From Oehlia diaphana (lineage: Eukaryota; Glomeromycota; Glomeromycetes; Glomerales; Glomeraceae): a DNA stretch of 45,338 bases. This document shows, piece by piece, positions 9,894 through 21,200 of the stretch. A program made the translations under genes and the position numbers. The stretch is from assembly GCA_003833135.1 (NCBI GenBank), contig QZLH01000690.1, positions 2,453-47,790 of the forward strand, written 5' to 3'. How positions within the stretch are numbered: the stretch's first letter is position 1; each line of letters begins with the position of its first letter. The notes under the pieces were generated by a model. It searched no databases, was not told where the DNA came from, and was given only the letters and a program-made list of their open reading frames with translations.

Positions 9894-11405
9894 TTAATGC
9901 ATATGAGTACTACCTCGTTCAGTAAAATCTATTAGGAATTCTATATGAATAAAGATAATTTTATATTAATAAGCATTTTAAGAATTATATTTGCAAAAAT
10001 AAGCTTAAAATATGAATTACCGGAAGATTCACTATTAATAATGTCTAAAAGTCTACTTGTGTAAATTGCTTGAGAATTTGTAGTATTTGAAAGAGTAGTG
10101 CCAGAATTTAATAATGAAGAAGATAGCTTTTCATTATTTCTATCTGCATCTTCAATTTGCTTGTTGATTTCATATTCACCAGAGCTACCATAAAAATCTT
10201 CCAATAAATCATTTAATTCTTTTGCTTTAAGTCGTTTTGAAGGATCTGTATCCCAACATCGTTCAATAATATTTAAAATTAGTTGGGGAATTTTATAATT
10301 AGATTTTGGCCTCTGGCCACCGCAAATTAAGGTAGCCAAGTGTATATCATAATCAGAATCATGATAAGGAGGACACCCTGTACAGACTTCATATGCAATA
10401 ATTCCAAATGAATAAATATCACTTTCTTGAGTATATTTTTTTCCTTTTAAAACTTCAGGTGCTACATAAGGTAATACACCATATATTTCTTCTTTAGAAG
10501 GACTTACATTTGCTGGTCGACACAATCCTAAATCAGTAATAAAAGTAATAAGATTATGACCAATTAATATATTACCACAATGAAAATCACGATGAATTAA
10601 TCCCTTTTCATGAATATTTTGAAGTCCATATGCAATCCTTCCCAAAATATCTAACTTATCTTTCCATTTCATTGAATTAAAATTATTATTTAAATGTTGT
10701 CTTAAACTGCCATTGTCTGCATATCTCATTACCATCATAAAATCACCAGATTTTGGATCTTTAGTAATTCCATAACAGCGATTTACATAAAATGAACCAG
10801 TCAGTATATGTGATTCAATCTAAAAAGAATTTCATAAAAGTTAGTTTAACATTTATAATTTCAATATTTTTATATACTAAGCAACTCACTTCATTTAAAA
10901 ATTCGGCTGTAATATTTTTGGAGTCATTTAAACATTTTAAAGCAACGTTTATCTTACTTCTGTACCATTTATTATTTTCAGAATCCCAACTTCTTATATA
11001 ACCATCTTTCCAAAATGCTTTATATATAGTTGAAAATCCACCTTTTCCCAAATATTTAATATTTTTAAATCTGTCATATTCAATCCACTCTAAAAATTCT
11101 AAATTATTATTGGCTTTAAGTTGAGTTCTTTGAATAAACTTATCAACTTTATCATTTCCACTAGCCCAATTTATGAAATTTTGTTGAAAATGGTTGGAAT
11201 TACATGGTTGACACCAAGTATCACTAGTATTATCAGTATTAGGTTGTTTACATTCTTTGCACAAACCATTCCTTCTATAACGTTCTTTTAATTCTTCATT
11301 TAATATTAGCCTATCAATTAATAAACTTTGTTCATGTGTTAAATTCCGATAGTTAAAATCTTTTATTTGTTCAAGTACATCGCTACTAAGTATAAATTCT
11401 TCCAT
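9894..11405 (-). CDS. Tyrosine-kinase-like protein kinase with N-terminal CxxC...CxxC segment, three exons, intact
   Basis: Minus strand, exons 11405-10890, 10819-10021 and 9928-9894; introns of 70 and 92 nt with donors GTGAGT and GTAATT and acceptors TTTTTAG and CTAATAG. The join is in frame and gives 449 residues. N-terminus: CKECKQPN and WCQPCNSNHF form a possible zinc ribbon, then WIEYDRFKNIKYL. Kinase landmarks: glycine loop GKGGFSTIYKAF, ALK lysine segment, catalytic HRDFHCGN, metal-binding DLG (TDLGL), APE (VAPEVLKGKKYTQESDIYSF) and the distal arginine region WDTDPSKR. All catalytic residues look present, so it should phosphorylate Ser/Thr or Tyr, probably in cytosolic signalling. The third exon is inferred from splice signals and is less sure. 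The first intron sits after an Asn-Glu pair, the same place as in the pseudokinases at 22-26 kb, which ties the two families together. Such kinases are a large expanded family in Rhizophagus. Confidence 0.88.
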
Positions 11406-12018
11406 ATTTGGATAATAAAAGTGAAGAGTAAAAAGGATTTTTTTTTTTTTTTAAAAAAAAAGCAGTATTATAAAACGTATTGCAGTCGCACAACAGCGAT
11501 CGACAAATCTTTTTTTTTTAATTGAGGCGAATGAGGCGTTCAAAAAATCAGCTGATGATCACAAGAATTTCGGTAAGAATTTCTTTTTATATAAAAATAC
11601 TTCGTAAGACAAAATTACTTTACTATCATTATGTACTGTATTATTGTAACTGTAATTAATATATTTTATAAAAAAAAATCCTAATGTGATTTAATCTTTA
11701 TGACCAATTCAATATCTGATATGTTTCAAGATTCAATAAATCTATATAACTAAAAAATTCAATGTCATGTTTAGATTACCCGGTTACTAATATTTATTCT
11801 TTTTTTCTAAATAGTTTTTTGATTTTAGTTTATTCCTTTATTTATTTTAATTAATATATTAAAAAATACCATTAAATTCTAAGAATTTTATTTTTTTAGT
11901 ATTTATTTTTTATTTTATTTTATTTTATTTTGTAAATTTTTTTTTTTGATGATAATTTTTTTTCGACCATATTGTATGTCCCTGATAATTTTTTTTTTTT
12001 TTTTGATCATATTGTATC
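11406..12018. other. 5' flank of the kinase gene, no gene seen
   Basis: Contains the divergent upstream side of the kinase start. Poly-T and poly-A tracts abound near 11440-11520 and 11940-12000. The 8-base flank ATTGTATC of the next mobile element is at 12011-12018. Confidence 0.4.
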
Positions 12019-12603
12019 AGGTTATGCCTTACGGTGTCCGGTCCGATGATCCTTCTGAGTCCAGTCACGTCAATTTTTAGCACAGTCATGTGAATTTGCG
12101 TCCGGATCATCAGACCACACACGGTCCAGTGATTCGCTTAAAATTACTTGGGTGATTATAAAGCTTGATCTACACGATTTTTTTTTTGCTGTTTCGCTTT
12201 ATAATGAGTTAATATAAAATTTTTTTTTTTTTGCAATTAAATATTTAATGAGTTAATGGTTTTAGTAGATGATAGAGTATATATAAATTTCTAAGAACCT
12301 TTTGTTTCAATAAATTAAGATGCAATTAATTTTTGTTACAAGTTTTTAAACATTTTATTGTATAAAAAATGTTTATTTAAACCTACAATTAATTAAAAAT
12401 AAAATGTAGATCGGTCATGTAGAATTAGTTCGGTCCGATTGATCAAAATCACAGGACTCAGCACAGTTAACTCAGTCCGATGGTAGCGAAGTCTGATCAA
12501 AGTTTAAATTCGGTCTGCATCAAAATTCATATGTCTGTGCTAAAAAATTGACATGACTGGACTCAGAAATATCATCGGACCGGACTCAGTAAAGATATAC
12601 TCT
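12019..12603. mobile_element. Non-autonomous hAT-like DNA element with 8-bp target duplication
   Basis: Near-complementary arms: the left 12034-12100 carries GTCCGGTCCGATGAT, then CTGAGTCCAGTCA, then AATTTTTAGCACAG; the right 12520-12585 carries the same blocks reversed. The direct repeat ATTGTATC lies immediately outside both ends (12011-12018 and 12604-12611). An 8-bp duplication is typical of hAT. The interior (about 12130-12410) has no ORF. Confidence 0.72.
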
Positions 12604-12654
12604 ATTGTATCTCCCCGATAACAATAGGCCTTTCTCTCGTTTATTTTTATTTTT

Positions 12655-12850
12655 ATTTTTACAATGGATCAGAATTTGTTTTCATTTAGTAATTTTTATT
12701 TATTTAATTTTTTCTTTTTTAACGATAGATCGTTCAGTAAATTTTTTTTTTATATTTAGAAATTTTTTTTAACAACAGATCGGATATTTTTTTTATTAGA
12801 AATTTTTTATTTTTTAAAAAATAATTTTTCCAACAATAGATCGGACTTTG
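12655..12850. repeat. T-rich tandem repeat around an AACAATAGATCGG core
   Basis: Cores near 12661, 12721, 12771 and 12831 are spaced about 60 bp with poly-T between them. The same core (AACAATAGATTTGATAATTGG) appears at 13968 on the other side of the assembly gap. On the minus strand the cores spell short peptides like RSIVKK or KSIVTKK, so they may be decayed coding repeats of the gene starting at 14099. Confidence 0.5.
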
Positions 12851-13028
12851 CCCTTTCTTTATGTTCGGTAACTGACATTAATAATTGTCCGGAGCGAAGC
12901 GAAGGACTATATATGTCTACGCACTATGATGATCTATGGAAATAACGTGTAAATTTTCAATCACGTGAGTTTCTCTGTCCAGGAATTCCAAGGCGTTATG
13001 CTGCTATTTAATAGAATATTGCTACATC

Positions 13029-13932
13029 NNNNNNNNNNNNNNNNNNNNNNNNNNNNNNNNNNNNNNNNNNNNNNNNNNNNNNNNNNNNNNNNNNNNNNNN
13101 NNNNNNNNNNNNNNNNNNNNNNNNNNNNNNNNNNNNNNNNNNNNNNNNNNNNNNNNNNNNNNNNNNNNNNNNNNNNNNNNNNNNNNNNNNNNNNNNNNNN
13201 NNNNNNNNNNNNNNNNNNNNNNNNNNNNNNNNNNNNNNNNNNNNNNNNNNNNNNNNNNNNNNNNNNNNNNNNNNNNNNNNNNNNNNNNNNNNNNNNNNNN
13301 NNNNNNNNNNNNNNNNNNNNNNNNNNNNNNNNNNNNNNNNNNNNNNNNNNNNNNNNNNNNNNNNNNNNNNNNNNNNNNNNNNNNNNNNNNNNNNNNNNNN
13401 NNNNNNNNNNNNNNNNNNNNNNNNNNNNNNNNNNNNNNNNNNNNNNNNNNNNNNNNNNNNNNNNNNNNNNNNNNNNNNNNNNNNNNNNNNNNNNNNNNNN
13501 NNNNNNNNNNNNNNNNNNNNNNNNNNNNNNNNNNNNNNNNNNNNNNNNNNNNNNNNNNNNNNNNNNNNNNNNNNNNNNNNNNNNNNNNNNNNNNNNNNNN
13601 NNNNNNNNNNNNNNNNNNNNNNNNNNNNNNNNNNNNNNNNNNNNNNNNNNNNNNNNNNNNNNNNNNNNNNNNNNNNNNNNNNNNNNNNNNNNNNNNNNNN
13701 NNNNNNNNNNNNNNNNNNNNNNNNNNNNNNNNNNNNNNNNNNNNNNNNNNNNNNNNNNNNNNNNNNNNNNNNNNNNNNNNNNNNNNNNNNNNNNNNNNNN
13801 NNNNNNNNNNNNNNNNNNNNNNNNNNNNNNNNNNNNNNNNNNNNNNNNNNNNNNNNNNNNNNNNNNNNNNNNNNNNNNNNNNNNNNNNNNNNNNNNNNNN
13901 NNNNNNNNNNNNNNNNNNNNNNNNNNNNNNNN
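13029..13932. other. Assembly gap (904 N)
   Basis: A run of N. Poly-A/poly-T sequence and the same T-rich repeat core lie on both sides, so the gap is probably a collapsed or unresolved low-complexity repeat. Any open frame through it is an artefact. Confidence 0.99.
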
Positions 13933-14099
13933 AAAAAAAAAATATTTTTTTTTTTTTTTTTTTTTGTAACAATAGATTTGATAATTGGTTCTTCTTTTTC
14001 TGAATCATTAGAATTAATAGAATTATTAGAATTGATAGAATTATTAGAATTGATAGAATTATTAGAATTAAAGTTTTCGTCACCCCAAATTTTCGGCAT
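13933..14099 (-). CDS. 5' end of an unknown gene with an Asn/Ser/Ile repeat, cut by the gap
   Basis: From the minus-strand ATG at 14097-14099 the frame reads MPKIWGDENFNSNNSINS, with the SNNSIN hexapeptide (18-bp DNA repeat) present about three times, then EKEEPIIKSIVTKK before a poly-A run and the gap. The repeat is a coding microsatellite, probably a disordered segment. A copy of its start (WGD, then FNSNNSINSNNS) sits at 20457-20506 inside an intron of the microexon array. No family is recognised. The 3' end and exon structure are hidden by the gap. Confidence 0.45.
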
Positions 14100-15479
14100 T
14101 TTTTAGATAAGAAAAATTTTAATTAAGAATTTAAAAGATTAATAGAATTTTGTTTATTGATGAAAATTTTTTTTTTGATATAAATTTTTATTTCAAACAA
14201 TAGATTACTATGATATAATCTTCTGTAATAATAACATTCGTATGATGGTATTCTTGGTGATGATAAAATTATTTATTTATTTATTTTTTTTTTATAACAA
14301 TTAATTATTCAGAATTGATTTTGTGATGAGCCTCTAAACGTATAAAAATATAATTCTATATTTGTATCAAGTTTATTATACAATGTCTTCTTAAAATTAC
14401 ATTCTTAGTATAATATTGAATATAAATCTACATAACTACTTTAGTCTTTTTTTAACATGCAAATAATGTTTTTTAACATGCAAAAAATTTTTTAATGTGT
14501 AAAAGAATTATTTTATATGAAAAAATTTTTTCTGAGGGTACTGACTACGAACCCCTTCTTAGACTTTTTTTCACCTTTTTAAATCTTTATTTTATTTAAT
14601 TTTATTATTTATTTTATTTTGAATTTTCAATTCAAATTTCTAATTACAAACAAAATTTACTATTATATAAGTAACAAAATTTTAATTTTCTTTTCAATAC
14701 AACAACATGCAAACCATCGTCTTAAACGTGCTCTTAACGAATTAACTCGTCTCTATGGAGCAAAACTATAAGAACTTGATATTACAAAAAGTTTGTTAGT
14801 ACACTATAATATGCAATTAATATATATTCTGGCACAGCGCGACGGGTTGCGGCTAGTATAAACTAAAAAAAGAAATCATTTAATTATTATTAGGTAAAAT
14901 AAATATCAATAAATGAATTCAGTATAATTTAATCATTTATGTTTATGAAAGAAAAATTTTACATCTGGTAAATAAAAATATTAGCTTGTAAATAAGAATA
15001 ATAGCTGGTAAATAAAAATAATTAATATTTATAAGTTATAACTATATTAAACTTTCAGATATTCCTAAATTTTTAAAAATATAAAAATATTTGAAAGTGT
15101 ATAAAAATCACATGTTTTTTTTAATGGTAAGACGTTATCAATTTATTTGTAAAAGATGCAGAACTAATACAAAGAAAAAATTTACATAACACTTGTGCAC
15201 ATCTAAGAAATGATTCTTGTTATACCAAACCTTTGTTATTCTTTCCCTGAACAAAGTTAACCGACCCTCACCCTTTATACTGTTATATCCTAATATTATT
15301 TAACCCCTCCAAAATAAATAATGCTATTATGCTAGTTACATTTGACATCGTGGTACACCACGTGCATTTTTTTGTAAAATAAATTTACTATCTACGATAT
15401 TTAGCAAAAAACCACATACTCGAAAACTATCCTAAAAATTTACCCTTCAAAAAAAAAAACGATAATACTATCTTACTCC
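14100..15479. other. Intergenic with one short coding-like fragment
   Basis: Mostly AT-rich. Near 14699-14769 a frame reads QQHANHRLKRALNELTRLYG with codons less AT-biased than the surroundings, stopped by TAA at 14770; it may be a lone exon or gene relic. The motif TTTTTTAACATGCAAA is repeated near 14451 and 14470. Nothing else is recognised. Confidence 0.35.
14967..15022 (+). repeat. Short tandem repeat, three units of about 20 bp
   Basis: The unit is GGTAAATAAAAATATTAGCT with small changes, three times in a row. Confidence 0.7.
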
Positions 15480-16119
15480 CTTTCTTCTATTTTCTTGACC
15501 TTTTGCAGTCTAGTTACCGTCATCTCTGTTTCTGTATTCACTCTTTTCGTCTTGTCCTCTTTCGCAAGCCGTTCTTTCATCTTCTGATTGTTAGCGTCGA
15601 ATTCTTCCACTGCTTCTTTCGTCGGGATTCATGTTGGAATTATAAGGCGTAAAGCCTGGAACCAAATTCTATCTATTTTTGCTCTACTAACCTTCTGATC
15701 TGACAACATGCCTCAACATTTTCGGTCAAATTCTTCTGTATATTCTCCTTTTGAAAAGACTGTTTGTCTATATAAATTGATATAATCAACAACGTCTTCT
15801 TTTATTAACGATTTCTCGTCTCTTTTATCGAGGATCCTTGAAAACGCTTTTGATACTTTGTCAGGTTCTTCCTCGAGGTCATGTGATTGTTGTTTGTTCC
15901 TTTGGTCCTCTACTACTTTTACCACTTCCTCAGGTTCGACCGCAGAATGTAAAATGTCCTTATGTAGGTTCCTTTCTTTTTCTTCCAGTCCGTCGAAGTC
16001 TCTTCCGAAACGATCGTGAATTTTATCTGAATCAACTGATCCAAACGATATACTGTATTTCTTTCTTGACGTTCTAATAGGTCTTCTTTCCGTTTTCTTA
16101 ACGAACTCTTCTCATCCAT
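15480..16119 (-). pseudogene. Decayed charged, helical protein gene, family unknown
   Basis: Two minus-strand open stretches nearly abut: 16119-15919 (begins MDEKSSLRKRKEDLLERQER) and 15925-15713 (contains SHDLEEEPDKVSKAFSRILD and ends EYTEEFDRKC). A third, in another frame, near 15625-15490 contains KEAVEEFDANNQKMKERLAK. All are rich in Lys, Glu and Arg and less AT-biased than the flanks, consistent with one helical protein broken by shifts and possibly an intron near 15650-15710. No domain is recognised. It could be a gag-like or structural element relic. Confidence 0.4.
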
Positions 16120-16199
16120 TTTCTTCTTCTTTATTTGTTCCTTTACCTTCTTGAAAGTTCGGAAAGGCCATTTTGTACATTCCCCTTTCTCTGTGGCTT

Positions 16200-17350
16200 A
16201 TAATAGCGTTGCTTCAAGATTTTTTGTGACTTAAAATAAGTCAACACTTTCCATGGACGTGTTTTTTATCGCTATCTGAGGGTAGGTAGTAAAAATCACA
16301 TGTTAAAAATAATACAGTTATATATTACTAATAAAATGTTTAAAAATAACGTACACTACTGTTTCGTACCCGTCATTAAGTTTTTTTATTTTATCATCAA
16401 GTTGTTTAGTTGTTTTCTTGCTTCAGTTTCATTATTCGTAAATAAAGATGACGTTATTTTTTATTATCCGGATCAGCTTACTAGTTGAATTTCTTATGAG
16501 ATTATGGGGAAACTTGTAGATCAATGATCTTTCGTTACTCTCAAACGACATGTACAGTATATCGATAATTGTAATTTTTATACTATCTAATGCCTCATTA
16601 TGTTACATAATTTTTTGCTTATATTTTTTCTCCTGCATCGTCTCCTATATTATGGTATTAACTATTACTATAATTATTTATTCTATTTTATTTATTAATA
16701 ATTATTTTTCAAAAACAAAAAGCTGTCCCCTTCCAGTGAATGAACTTCTTAATTATCGGCTTATTTAATTTATTTATAATCAAATATATTCCCTTTCGTC
16801 ATAAATATTATTTACTAATAAGAAAACATGGAGTAGCTATTTCCTACTTCTTTTTTTATACTATGTCCTATTTCGTTCAATCATTCTTATTATTTAGTAA
16901 AATATTTTTACAAAAATCAAAATTTTCCTAAATTTATCCATAATTTTTTTTATTCAAAATAAACCTTCGATAAAATAAAAATCATCAATTTACCATTAAA
17001 CCTTTTTTAAAATGAAAACATGTTTTTAAAATATTTACATCAATCAATCCTTTATTTTCGGAAAAAAAATTGATTCCCCCCTTTTATTAAATAATTTATA
17101 CTTGGATCTTTAATTTTATCGATTTTCGAGTTTTAGTTTATATAAAAGAGATTTCAGTGAGCACTCAAATCGGATGTAGTAGAACTTTAAGCTTTCGACC
17201 CCAGCCTCATGCTTAATACCATAGTTATTATATATTTTTTCCTTGGTATTCACCATCATTAGTATAAACATCAGTCTATCTCTTCCTCAGTTTCAATTAA
17301 TACGAAAATTTGTTCAGTAACAAATATTATATGAAATTTCCAATACCTTT
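16200..17350. other. AT-rich intergenic, no gene seen
   Basis: The open frames here are hydrophobic strings from T-rich DNA (for example 16550-16931) with no consistent codon bias or splice structure. Confidence 0.45.
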
Positions 17351-17356
17351 CAAGTA

Positions 17357-17640
17357 TTATATTAAAATCCAATGTTGTTCATTTGGATCATCTGAACCTT
17401 GAAGAAGAATTGGACCATCAATTAAACGATGACCTCCACCAGTAAATGATGAGTTGCGTACCTCCAGAATATTTGGTGAAACAATCTCAAAAGTGCATGA
17501 ATTTGTGAGGTCATCCAAATTGTGTAGGAAACTTTCAGATTTCTTATCATATATATTCGACTACCATCTTCATCATCCATGGTCATCGTCATTGTTAGCG
17601 TCATCCAATTCAATACACCGAACTGTACAATCTCCTATTT
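17357..17640 (-). pseudogene. Relic of a C-terminal exon, possibly beta-trefoil lectin-like
   Basis: Minus strand, ending at TAA 17359-17357. The frame reads NSCTFEIVSPNILEVRNSSF, then GGGHRLIDGPILLQGSDDPN and a final QHWILI. The last part looks like the Q-x-W strand of ricin-B or MIR-type beta-trefoils. Upstream (to about 17640) a stop-interrupted frame starts after CAAATAG with a CTVRCIELDD segment. The family call is weak; the decayed state is clear from two in-frame stops near 17575. Confidence 0.35.
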
Positions 17641-18221
17641 GAAATATTTGAAGTATCTGAAGACTTAAAGCCATACCAAAATATTACGGCACATTACACA
17701 AATTCCGCATTACACCAGTGTAAATGTGTAATACTGGCGCAATACTATTTATTATGAATCTTTAGTGTTACCATTAAGCCGCCTTAATGACAAATCATCT
17801 GGTATAGTTACGCCCCAGTTCTACTTCTTTGATTAATTACATAACCTCCTTGAAGTTTTATTCGTTCTCTCCTTTTGATGGCCTCCATGTGAGCGTCTTA
17901 TTTAATGCGCCACCCGCAGCCGTCTTCGAAGGTCGAAATTCCGTTATATGCGCATCTGTCTTACTTTATAACAAAATCTGCACACTCTATTGTTTCAGCT
18001 TTCCGAATTATAATTTAGTGATACCATAGATCAAATAATATGAATATTTCGGACGCTCCAACGGTCCTTAAATAAATCAGGAACTGAAACTGAAAATCGA
18101 TATCTGCATCTTGCATGAATAATATTACACAAACAACTATATATACTTGAATAAAGGCGTAATTGAATTTATTTATCCTATTTTTTTTTTTTAGGAAGAA
18201 TTCCAATAAAACTGTCTAGTA
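17641..18221. other. Upstream region of the microexon gene, no gene seen
   Basis: A small inverted motif with ACCAGTGTAAATGTGTAATACTGG lies near 17714-17738. A poly-T tract ending in TTTTAG at 18193 resembles a 3' acceptor just before the predicted start codon at 18222, so a 5' UTR intron is possible. Confidence 0.4.
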
Positions 18222-21200
18222 ATGGCTCAAGATAACGATAAAGGTAAATGCACATAGCATGAATATAGAAATTTAATACAAATTGAAATTATTCTAAACA
18301 AATTTGCAATATAATAAAACTAGTTTCAAAAATTAACGAAAAAAAAAGTAAGAAAATAATTAACAGTTTGTAAATTAAAATCATAATTTAAATTTAAATT
18401 AACCATTTCCAAAAATTTATTTTATTATTAATATTATTACAGTTGGTAAGTTAATAGCTATTTATTATTGTATTTTATATGATATTTCAAATAATTAAAT
18501 TTTCAATTAATATAATTATTAATATTATAGAACGTAAGTATTTAATTTTATATTAATTTAAAAACATATGTAATTTAAACTAATAATATTATTTGTTATT
18601 TATTTAAAAATTAGTTTGTAAGTTACTGCATTTTTTTTTATATACGATTATAGTATTTTATTAATTGATTGTAATTACTTTACTTTAAAATTATTGTTAA
18701 TTAATAATGCTACAGGGTGTAAGTTGTTTATTTAATTCTATTATATATATTTATATTTACATATAATTTAAACTAACTGAATATTTTATTTAAAATTATT
18801 CATTCAATAATATAGGGAGTAAGTTATTTATTTAATTCTATTATATTTATATAATATTTACATATAATTTAAACTAACTAAATTCTTTATTAAAAAATTA
18901 TTCAAATATTTTAGAACGTAAGTAATTTTATTATATTTATATAATATTTACATGTAATTTAAACTAACTATATTCTTTATTTAAAAATTATTCATTCAAT
19001 AATATAGGGAGTAAGTTATTTATTTAATTCTATTATATTTATATAATATTTAAATATAGTAATTTAAACTAACTAAATTCTTTATTTTAAAATATTATTC
19101 AAATATTTTAGATCGTAAGTAATTCTATTATATATATATAATATTTACATATAATTTAAACTAACTAAATTCTTTATTTAAAAAATTATTCATTCAATAA
19201 TATAGGGGGCAAGTTATTTATTTAATTCTATTATATTTATATATTATTTACATATAATTTAAACTAACTAAATTCTTTATTTGAAAAATTATTCAGAATG
19301 TAAGTAATTCAATTATATTTATATAATATTTACATATAATTTAAACTAACTAAATTCTTTATTTAAAAAATTATTCATTCAATAATTTAGGGGGTAAGTT
19401 ATTTATTTAATTCTATTATTATTTATATAATATTTACATATAGTAATTTAAACTAACTAAATTCTTTATTTTAAAAAATTATTCAAATATTTTAGATCGT
19501 AAGTAATTCTATTATATTTATATAATATTTACATATAATTTAAACTAACTAAATTCTTTATTTAAAAAATTATTCATTCAATAATATAGAGAGTAAGTTA
19601 TTTATTTAATTTTATTATATTTTTATAATATTACATATAATTTAAACTAACTAAATTCTTTATTTAAAAATTATTCATTCGATAATATAGATAGTAAGTT
19701 ATTTATTTAATTCTATCATATTTATATAAGATTTACTTTAATTAAAAAATTATTCATTTTATAATATAGGGGGTAAGTTATTTATTTAATTATATTATAT
19801 TTATATAAATATTTACCATATAATTTAAACTAAATAAATACTTTATTTAAAAAATAATCAAATATTTTCTTTAGCTGGTAAGTTATAAGTTATCTATTTA
19901 ATTCTATTATATTCATATATTACACCTAATTTAAACTAACTAAATTCTTTATTTAAAAAATTATTCAAATATTTTTTTTAGTTGGTAAGTTACAAGTTAT
20001 TTATATAATTCAATTATATTTATATAATATTTACATATAATTTAAACTAACTATAATTCTTTATTTAAAAAATTATTCATTTAATAATATAGAGAGTAAG
20101 TTATTTATTTAATTATATTTATATAAGATTTACATATAATTTAAACTAAATAAATACTTTATTTAAAAAATTATTCATTCAATAATATAGGGGGTAAGTT
20201 ATTTATTTAATTCTATTATATTTATATAATATTTACATATAATTTAAACTAACTAAATTCTTCTTTGTTTAAAAAATTATTCATTCAATAATATAGGGAG
20301 TAAGTTATTTATTTAATTCTATTATATTTATATAATAATAACATATAATTTAAACTAACTAAATTCTTTATTTAAAAAATTATTCTAATATTTTAGATGG
20401 TAAGTAATTTAATTATATTTATATAATACTTACATATAATTTAAACTAACTAAATTTTGGGGTGACGTAAACTTTAATTCTAATAATTCTATCAATTCTA
20501 ATAATTCTTTATTTAAAAAATTATTCATTCAATAATATAGGGAGTAAGTTATTTATTTAATTCTATTATATTTATATAATATTTACATATAATTTAAACT
20601 AACTAAATTCTTTATTTAAAAAATTATTTATTCTATAATATAGAGGGTAAGTTATTTATTTGATTCTATTATATTTATATAATATTTACCATATAATTTA
20701 AACTAACTAAATTCTTTATTTAAAAAAAATTATTCATTCAATAACATAGGGAGTAAGTTACTTATTTAATTCTAATATATTTATATAATATTTACATATA
20801 ATTTAAACTATATAAATTCTTTATTTAAAAAATTATTCATTCAATAATATAGGGAGTAAGTTATTTATTTAATTATATTATATTTGTATGATATTTACAT
20901 ATGATTTAAACTAACTAAATTCTTTATTTAAAAAATTATTCATTCAATAATATAGGATGTAAGTTATTTATTTAATTTTATTATATTTATATAATATTTA
21001 CAAATAATTTAAACTAACTAAATTCTTTATTTAAAAAATTATTTTAATATTTTAGATGGTAAGTAATTCTATTATATTTATATAATACTTACATATAATT
21101 TAAACTAACTAAATACTTTATTTAAAAAATTATTCATTCAATAATATAGGGAGTAAGTTATTTATTTAATTCTATTATATTTATATAATATTTACATATA

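Noticed and set aside
12965..14099. Long open frames across the gap
   Set aside because: Most of their length is N. Only the 14099 minus-strand start has real sequence with a coding-like repeat.
16300..16931. A cluster of hydrophobic open frames resembling membrane proteins
   Set aside because: T-rich DNA gives Phe/Ile/Leu strings in any frame; frames overlap and lack codon bias and introns with good signals.
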